Of a stretch of DNA of 64,000 nucleotides, positions 58,433-64,000 are shown piece after piece (position 1 is the first letter of the stretch; each line of letters begins with the position of its first letter). The notes under the pieces are model-generated. The model was not told the origin of the DNA, did no database searches, and was given only the letters and a program-made list of their open reading frames with translations. The DNA comes from Polaribacter vadi (GTDB lineage: Bacteria; Bacteroidota; Bacteroidia; Flavobacteriales; Flavobacteriaceae). The stretch covers positions 2,780,001-2,844,000 of the forward strand of contig NZ_CP017477.1 of the NCBI RefSeq assembly GCF_001761365.1, in the 5' to 3' direction. The translations under genes and the position numbers were made by a program.

Positions 58433-58463
58433 GACCTCACAGGTTTTCAAAATCTGTGAGGTC
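58433..58463. repeat. Palindromic repeat (GACCTCACAGG...CTGTGAGGTC)
   Basis: Near-perfect inverted repeat around TTTTCAAAA after hpd; may act as its terminator, since TTATTTTT follows. Confidence 0.7.
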
Positions 58464-58482
58464 TTATTTTTAAAAACAATCA

Positions 58483-58490
58483 TATCTTTG
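58483..58490 (+). promoter_or_regulatory. -7 box of the kynA gene
   Basis: TATCTTTG (TAnnTTTG), 17 bp before the ATG. No good -33 match. Confidence 0.45.
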
Positions 58491-58507
58491 TTATTCAATC
58501 ATCAATA

Positions 58508-59425
58508 ATGAAAAGAGAAGAAATACTAAAAGCAATTGAAGAAAAATACGATAAATTGGGGGTTCCTGTAGAGGCAATGCTAGAAGGTTTATTGTGGAGT
58601 AAACCAATTACTTATTGGGATTATATTCAAACAGATTCACTTTTAGGTTTGCAAACACAAAGAACAGATCAACCAGATGAAATGGTATTTATTATGTACC
58701 ATCAAGTTAACGAGTTGTTATTTAAAATGATTTTGTGGGAAATAGAGCAAGTTGCAAAAGCTACAGAAGTTTCTGCGGATAAATTTTCGATGCATTTAAA
58801 TAGAATTAGTAGATATTTTGATATGCTTTGTAGTTCTTTTAATGTAATGGCAGATGGCATGGAAAAAGAACAATATTTAAAATTCAGAAATACATTAACA
58901 CCTGCAAGTGGTTTTCAGTCAGCACAATATCGAAAAATTGAGTTTGCATCAACAGAATTAATTAATTTAATAGATGCACGTTTTAGAGATAAAATAGATA
59001 GAAATTCATCATTTAAAAATGCATACAATCATTTGTATTGGCAAGCAGCAGGTAAAAATTATACAACTGGGCAAAAATCAACTTTGTTAAACCTTTTCGA
59101 AGAAAAATATTTAGGAGAGTTTATCGATTTTATGGAAGATTATAATGATATTAATTTATCACTTAAATTTAAACAATTACCACAAGAAACTCAAGAAAAC
59201 GAAGATTTAATAAAGGCAATGCGTCATTATGATTATACTGTAAATGTAAAATGGGTAATGGCTCATTACAATGCAGCAGCAAAATATATTGGTGGTAGCG
59301 ATTCCGACTTAAAAGCAACAGGAGGTAGTAATTGGCGAAAATATATGCATCCAAAATACCAACGAAGAATTTTTTATCCGTATTTATGGAGCGAAGAAGA
59401 ATTAAAAAACTGGGGAACTTTTTAA
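58508..59425 (+). CDS. kynA: Tryptophan 2,3-dioxygenase
   Basis: 305 aa. TYWDYIQTDSLLGLQTQRTD, MVFIMYHQVNELLFKMILWE (distal haem pocket), FDMLCSSFNVMADGMEKEQY and the C-terminal GGSNWRKYMHPKYQRRIFYP identify TDO. The haem enzyme opens the tryptophan ring to N-formylkynurenine. It sits beside hpd and hmgA, so three aromatic amino-acid dioxygenases are clustered. No other kyn gene is in the window. Confidence 0.92.
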   Translation: MKREEILKAIEEKYDKLGVPVEAMLEGLLWSKPITYWDYIQTDSLLGLQTQRTDQPDEMVFIMYHQVNELLFKMILWEIEQVAKATEVSADKFSMHLNRISRYFDMLCSSFNVMADGMEKEQYLKFRNTLTPASGFQSAQYRKIEFASTELINLIDARFRDKIDRNSSFKNAYNHLYWQAAGKNYTTGQKSTLLNLFEEKYLGEFIDFMEDYNDINLSLKFKQLPQETQENEDLIKAMRHYDYTVNVKWVMAHYNAAAKYIGGSDSDLKATGGSNWRKYMHPKYQRRIFYPYLWSEEELKNWGTF

Positions 59426-59613
59426 AGTTAAAATATTCTTATAATTTCATTTTAATTGAAAGATAAACCTTCATTTTTGTAAAATTAATTATTATTTTTA
59501 TACTTAGTATAAACATTAAAAAAATGTTAAATTGCTCATTATAAATTTATGAGAAACGTATTTTCTAATTTTGGAATGGTAATTGTCAATAGTTTTTTAT
59601 AAGTTTGATAACT

Positions 59614-60384
59614 ATGAAAAAAAATATCCTGATTGTTTTACTTTTTGTAATTACATTTTCTATCTCTGGACAAGAAAAAAAAGTACCTTTTAAGAGTGGA
59701 GAATGGCTTCGTTATAAAATGAGTTATAGTGGTTTTTTAAGAGCTGGAACTGCAATTTTAGAAGTTAACGAAACAGAATATCAAGGCAAAAAAGTATTGT
59801 ATGCTAAAGGTACAGGTTGGACTTCTGGAATGATAAAATGGTTTTTTGAAGTAGATGATGTTTATGAATCTTATTTTGATAAGGACAATATAAAACCATA
59901 TTTATTTAAAAGAAAAATTGACGAAGGTGGTTATAAAAAACATAGAATAACCTCTTTTAATTACGAATCTCATAAAGCTTACATTCAAGATTTTACGAAT
60001 CAAAAAGATACATCTGTAGCATTTAAAAATGTGCAAGATATGATGTCTTCTTTTTATTATTTAAGAAATATAGAAACTAAGAGCTTAAAAAAAGGAGATG
60101 AAGTAGCTTTAGATATGTTTTTGGATGCTCAAGTATACCCTTTTAAACTTCGTTTTTTAGGTAGAGAAGTTTTGAGAACAAAATTCGGAAAAGTTAATTC
60201 TTTAGTATTTAGACCATTGGTTCAGTCAGGGAGAATTTTTAAAGAAGAAGAAAGTGTAACGATTTGGATTACTGATGATGCTAATAAAATTCCAATAAAA
60301 ATGCAAGCTTCTTTATCTGTTGGTTCTTTAAGAGCAGAATTAGAAGATTATAAAGGACTGGCAAATCCTTTTGAAAAAATTTAG
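59614..60384 (+). CDS. DUF3108-domain exported protein
   Basis: 256 aa from the ATG at 59614, which gives MKKNILIVLLFVITFSISGQ, a clean signal peptide; a TTG three codons earlier is possible. GEWLRYKMSYSGFLRAGTAI, LYAKGTGWTSGMIKWFFEVD, VYESYFD and NSLVFRPLVQSGRIFKEEES match DUF3108. Periplasmic or outer-membrane, function unknown. It lies 101 bp before an M23 lipoprotein gene in the same direction, an association conserved in flavobacteria by memory. Confidence 0.85.
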   Translation: MKKNILIVLLFVITFSISGQEKKVPFKSGEWLRYKMSYSGFLRAGTAILEVNETEYQGKKVLYAKGTGWTSGMIKWFFEVDDVYESYFDKDNIKPYLFKRKIDEGGYKKHRITSFNYESHKAYIQDFTNQKDTSVAFKNVQDMMSSFYYLRNIETKSLKKGDEVALDMFLDAQVYPFKLRFLGREVLRTKFGKVNSLVFRPLVQSGRIFKEEESVTIWITDDANKIPIKMQASLSVGSLRAELEDYKGLANPFEKI

Positions 60385-60485
60385 AAAATTTTAACGAAAC
60401 TGTTTTAGCAAGTTCTATTATTAGATTCTTTATAAATCAATTTTATTTGTACTTTTGAATCCGATCTTAAAATAGTACAATTTTC

Positions 60486-61757
60486 TTGAAAAAAGCACTG
60501 ATTCTTCTAGCATTTATTATATCATTTTCTTCTTGTAAAAAAGATGAAATTAAGCCTATTGTTGTTCCTGAAAAGATAGAACCAATTCCAGAAATTAGGT
60601 ATGGCTATAATCTTGATGACTTTAATGTTATTCAAGATACCATAAAAAGTGGCGATAGTTTTGGAGCTATTTTAGATAAGCATCATGTAATGTATCCTAA
60701 AATTAACGAAATTGCAACATCTGTAAAAGAAATTTTTGATGTGAGACGAGTTAGAGCAGGGAAACCTTATACTATTTTAGCAAGCAAAGATTCTACTCAG
60801 CAAGCACAAATTTTCATCTATAAACATGATAAAATAAATTCAACAATTTTAGATTTTAAAGATTCTACAATTACTGCAACTTTATATAAGAAACCAATAA
60901 TAGTTGTTGAAAAAGAAATAGAAGGCGTAATTAATTCTAGCCTTTCTGCAACCATGGATAGTTTGGGTTTAAGTACCAATTTAACCTGGACAATTGCAGA
61001 TATTTATGCTTGGACTTTAGATTTCTATAAACTTCAAAAAGGAGATTCTTTTAAATTTGTGTACGAAGAAAAATATATTGAAGATTCTACTTTTGCAGGA
61101 TATGGAAAAGTAAAATCGGCAGTTTTTAAACATAAAGGAAAAGATTTATACGCTTTTCGTTTTTTAGCAGATTCCACTTTAAATATTCATGAATATTATG
61201 ATGATAAAGGAAAAATGTTACGTAGTCAGTTTTTAAAAGCACCTATAAAATTTCAATATAGAGTTTCATCAAGATACAATCTAAAAAGAAGAATTGCTTA
61301 TTATGGAAACAGAATAAAACCTCATAGAGGAACCGATTTTGCTGCAAGATTAGGTACTCCAATTATCTCTACAGCAAACGGAACTGTTGTAGAATCTACT
61401 AGAAGAGGTGGTAATGGAAAATTTGTAAAAATTAAACATAATAATATTTATTCTACCCAATATTTACACATGCAAAATCAAAATGTAAAGAAAGGTGACT
61501 ATGTAAAGCAAGGAGATATTATTGGTTGGGTTGGAATGACTGGAAATACTGGAGGACCACATGTTTGTTATCGTTTTTGGAAAAATGGTAGAGAAGTAGA
61601 TCCTTTTAAAGAAAAATTACCAGCAGCTAAACCATTGGCAAAGGATGTAGAACCAATTTTTTATGAATTTATAAGACCTTTAAAATATCAGCTAGATTAT
61701 AAAAGAATACCAGTTAAAAAACCAGAAAAAGTTACAGAAATTGTAGCGCAAAACTAA
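60486..61757 (+). CDS. M23-family lipoprotein with OapA/LysM-like N-terminus
   Basis: 423 aa with a TTG start (MKKALILLAFIISFSSC is the lipoprotein signal). Residues 45-130 look like an OapA/LysM-type module (VIQDTIKSGDSFGAILDKHH). The LytM domain has HRGTDFAARLGTPIISTANG and LHMQNQNVKKGDYVKQGDII, but the last motif, HxH in active enzymes, reads GGPHVCYRFWKNG. So one zinc-side His is Cys. Homologues with HVCYRF are common in Bacteroidota by memory, so this is a subfamily trait, possibly not catalytic. It precedes pgi by 3 bp. Confidence 0.85.
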   Translation: MKKALILLAFIISFSSCKKDEIKPIVVPEKIEPIPEIRYGYNLDDFNVIQDTIKSGDSFGAILDKHHVMYPKINEIATSVKEIFDVRRVRAGKPYTILASKDSTQQAQIFIYKHDKINSTILDFKDSTITATLYKKPIIVVEKEIEGVINSSLSATMDSLGLSTNLTWTIADIYAWTLDFYKLQKGDSFKFVYEEKYIEDSTFAGYGKVKSAVFKHKGKDLYAFRFLADSTLNIHEYYDDKGKMLRSQFLKAPIKFQYRVSSRYNLKRRIAYYGNRIKPHRGTDFAARLGTPIISTANGTVVESTRRGGNGKFVKIKHNNIYSTQYLHMQNQNVKKGDYVKQGDIIGWVGMTGNTGGPHVCYRFWKNGREVDPFKEKLPAAKPLAKDVEPIFYEFIRPLKYQLDYKRIPVKKPEKVTEIVAQN

Positions 61758-61760
61758 ATT

Positions 61761-63326
61761 ATGGCTTTAAAAAACATCAATCCAACTAAAACAAATGCTT
61801 GGAAAGCATTAACAAATCATTTTGAGGAGAATAAAAACATCAATATAAAAGATTTATATAAAGATGATAACAGAAAACAAGAGTTTTCTTTAGAGTTCGA
61901 TGATTTATTGGTTGATTTTTCTAAAAATAGAATCACAAATGAAACCATAGATTTATTGGTTGATTTAGCAAATGAGGTTGATTTAAAAGATGCTATTGAA
62001 AAACAATTTTCTGGAGAAATTATAAATGTAACTGAAGGTAGAGAGGTTTTGCATACAGCTTTAAGAAGTACTTCTGAAGATCCAATTTTAGTAAACGGAA
62101 AAAATATAAAACCTCAAATACAAGCAGCTTTAAGAAAAATTAAAAGTTTTTCTAACAAAGTTATTTCTGGTAAATGGAAAGGATATACAGGAAAGTCTAT
62201 TACAGATATTGTAAATATTGGTATTGGTGGTTCTGATCTTGGTCCAGATATGATTGTAGAATCTTTAAAATTTTACAAAAATCAGTTAAACACCCATTTT
62301 GTTTCTAATATTGATGGTGATCATGTTTCTGAAATTATAAAAACCTTAAATCCAGAAACGACACTTTTTGTAATTGTATCTAAAACTTTTACAACACAAG
62401 AAACAATTACCAATGCAGAAACTATAAAGAATTGGTTTTTAAAATCGGCTACTATTTTTGATATCCCAAAACACTTTGTAGCAGTTTCCACTAATTTAGA
62501 AGCTGTAGATAACTTTGGTATTGATAAAAATAATGTGTTCCCAATGTGGAATTGGGTTGGTGGACGTTTCTCTCTATGGTCAGCAGTAGGTTTGTCTATA
62601 AGTTTATCTGTAGGTTTTAATAATTATAGAGCTTTGTTAGATGGTGCAGAAGAGATGGATTTGCATTATAGAAACACAGATTTTAAAGAAAACATTCCAG
62701 TAATCTTAGCTTTATTAAGTATTTGGTATAATAATTTTTATGGTGCAGAAACTGAAGCTGTTTTGCCATATTCTCAATACTTATCGAAACTTCCTAGTTA
62801 TTTGCAACAAGCAATTATGGAAAGCAATGGAAAAGGTGTAGATAGAAATGGAGATAAAGTAGATTACCAAACAGGAACCATTGTTTGGGGAAGTACAGGT
62901 ACTAATATGCAACACGCATTTATGCAATTAGTACATCAAGGAACAAAATTAATTCTAGCAGATTTTATTGGTTATAAGGAATCTTTATATGGTTTAACGG
63001 ATCATCATAAAAAATTAATGGCAAATTATTATGGTCAAATGGAAGCTTTAGCTTTTGGTAAAACAAAAGAAGATGTACATTTAGAATTACAATTTTCTGG
63101 TGATAAAGAAAAAATAAATCAACTTTTACCTTTTAAAGTTTTTGAAGGTAATAGACCAAGTAACGCTATTCTTTTCGATAAGCTAACACCAAAATCTTTA
63201 GGTAAATTAGTGGCTTTGTACGAACATAAAATATACACTCAAGGTATTTTATGGAACATTTATAGTTATGATCAATTTGGAGTTGAATTAGGGAAAGAGC
63301 TTGCAAATAAGTTGCTAAAAGCTTAG
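61761..63326 (+). CDS. pgi: Glucose-6-phosphate isomerase
   Basis: 521 aa. [100 protein letters not shown] and the C-terminal Lys region ([26 protein letters not shown]) are the standard signatures. It interconverts glucose 6-phosphate and fructose 6-phosphate in glycolysis. Tightly spaced after the M23 gene, so it may be co-transcribed. Confidence 0.95.
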   Translation: MALKNINPTKTNAWKALTNHFEENKNINIKDLYKDDNRKQEFSLEFDDLLVDFSKNRITNETIDLLVDLANEVDLKDAIEKQFSGEIINVTEGREVLHTALRSTSEDPILVNGKNIKPQIQAALRKIKSFSNKVISGKWKGYTGKSITDIVNIGIGGSDLGPDMIVESLKFYKNQLNTHFVSNIDGDHVSEIIKTLNPETTLFVIVSKTFTTQETITNAETIKNWFLKSATIFDIPKHFVAVSTNLEAVDNFGIDKNNVFPMWNWVGGRFSLWSAVGLSISLSVGFNNYRALLDGAEEMDLHYRNTDFKENIPVILALLSIWYNNFYGAETEAVLPYSQYLSKLPSYLQQAIMESNGKGVDRNGDKVDYQTGTIVWGSTGTNMQHAFMQLVHQGTKLILADFIGYKESLYGLTDHHKKLMANYYGQMEALAFGKTKEDVHLELQFSGDKEKINQLLPFKVFEGNRPSNAILFDKLTPKSLGKLVALYEHKIYTQGILWNIYSYDQFGVELGKELANKLLKA

Positions 63327-63545
63327 ACTTTTTATAGAGATTTTTCAAAAAACCTATTTGTTAATAAAAACCTAAAATTTTGTTAACAATATTGTTAATA
63401 TTTAAATGTTTGATATTTAGCGTGAATAGGTATATTTTTATAAATTTACCTATCTTAATTTCCTGTTAAAACTTAACATTAAGTTAACATACCAAACCTG
63501 CAAAAAAGGGACTTTTGTGGAAAATTAATAACATAAAATTTAATA

Positions 63546-64000
63546 ATGAAAAATTTTAAAAACTTATTATTTGTAGCCATGTTTTTTATAACAGCTACTG
63601 TTTTAGGACAAACTAAAATTACAGGTACTATTGTTGATGAAACAAATCAATCCTTACCTGGAGCAAGTGTTTTAGAAAAAGGAACTACAAATGGGGTTTC
63701 TGCAGATTTTGATGGTAAATTTAGCTTAACAGCAAAATCAAGTTCTGGAACATTAGTAATTTCTTTTATTGGTTATAAGTCTAGAGAAGTTTCTTTTTCT
63801 GCTGCAAACTCAAAATTGGGTTCAATTAAGTTAGAAGAAGATAATAGTTTAGATGAAATAATTGTAACAGCTACTTCATTTGCAATTGATAGAAAAACGC
63901 CAGTGGCTGTTTCTACTATTAGAGCTGCAGATATTGAGGCTAAATTAAGTAATCAAGAATTTCCAGAAATTTTAAAATCTACACCAGGTGTGTATGCTAC
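63546..64000 (+). CDS. TonB-dependent receptor, N-terminus (cut by window edge)
   Basis: 151 residues are visible. Signal peptide MKNFKNLLFVAMFFITATVL, then GQ; a carboxypeptidase-like domain (ITGTIVDETNQSLPGASVLE, VSADFDGKFSLTAKSSSGTL); then the plug start LDEIIVTATSFAIDRKTPVA and EFPEILKSTPGVYA. No STN domain. A Bacteroidota TonB-linked outer-membrane receptor; the ligand cannot be told. Confidence 0.9.
   Translation, partial: MKNFKNLLFVAMFFITATVLGQTKITGTIVDETNQSLPGASVLEKGTTNGVSADFDGKFSLTAKSSSGTLVISFIGYKSREVSFSAANSKLGSIKLEEDNSLDEIIVTATSFAIDRKTPVAVSTIRAADIEAKLSNQEFPEILKSTPGVYA

Overview
The window comes from an AT-rich member of the Bacteroidota, most likely a marine Flavobacteriaceae species (Polaribacter/Tenacibaculum-like). 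Pointers are SusC/SusD proteins, a FecR/ECF-sigma pair, a type IX secretion sorting domain, fused GldF-GldG proteins, RteC, TAnnTTTG promoter boxes and poor Shine-Dalgarno sites. The genus is an inference from gene content, not from a search.

The window splits at a tRNA-Leu gene (35943-36024). Left of it (1 to about 35.9 kb) nearly every gene is on the minus strand and looks accessory. A tyrosine recombinase starts 238 bp from the tRNA 3' end. At the far left lie an RteC-type regulator, an excisionase-like HTH protein and a replication-initiation/regulator-like protein, the usual backbone of Bacteroidota integrative conjugative elements. I read the left part as one end of such an element whose transfer genes and second att site lie beyond base 1.

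The cargo reads right to left. First come an ECF sigma factor, FecR, a T9SS repeat protein (four near-identical 438-bp units plus one divergent unit), a SusC transducer with an STN domain, and SusD. Then follow an FG-GAP protein, a DsbD-alpha-like protein, a TlpA-type thioredoxin and a lipoprotein. After a decayed stretch (17.3-19.0 kb) come another DsbD-alpha protein, a 48-aa Cys protein, a DsbD transporter with thioredoxin domain, two tandem MutS-like ATPases, a GldA-like ATPase and two GldF-GldG fusions. The run ends in a frameshifted TlpA remnant, a DsbD-alpha paralogue without its cysteines and a DsbD-gamma paralogue with SxxC instead of CxxC. I propose that this is one functional unit: regulated outer-membrane uptake, periplasmic thiol chemistry, an ABC exporter and MutS-like ATPases. 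Its role is unknown. The gaps are filled with several families of dispersed repeats.

Right of the tRNA (36.2-64 kb) is ordinary chromosome: prs, L25, pth, several lipoproteins, queD, a GH3 protein, an M23 peptidase, nadD, gmk, yicC, an EamA transporter, upp, trmB, an alkyltransferase-like protein, an Mrp/NifU pair, a ferredoxin-NADP reductase-like protein and ferritin. Next come three aromatic amino-acid dioxygenases (hmgA, hpd, kynA), a DUF3108 protein, a second M23 protein, pgi, and the start of a TonB-dependent receptor cut by the window edge. Small palindromic repeats occur here too, and one forms the last codons of two unrelated genes.
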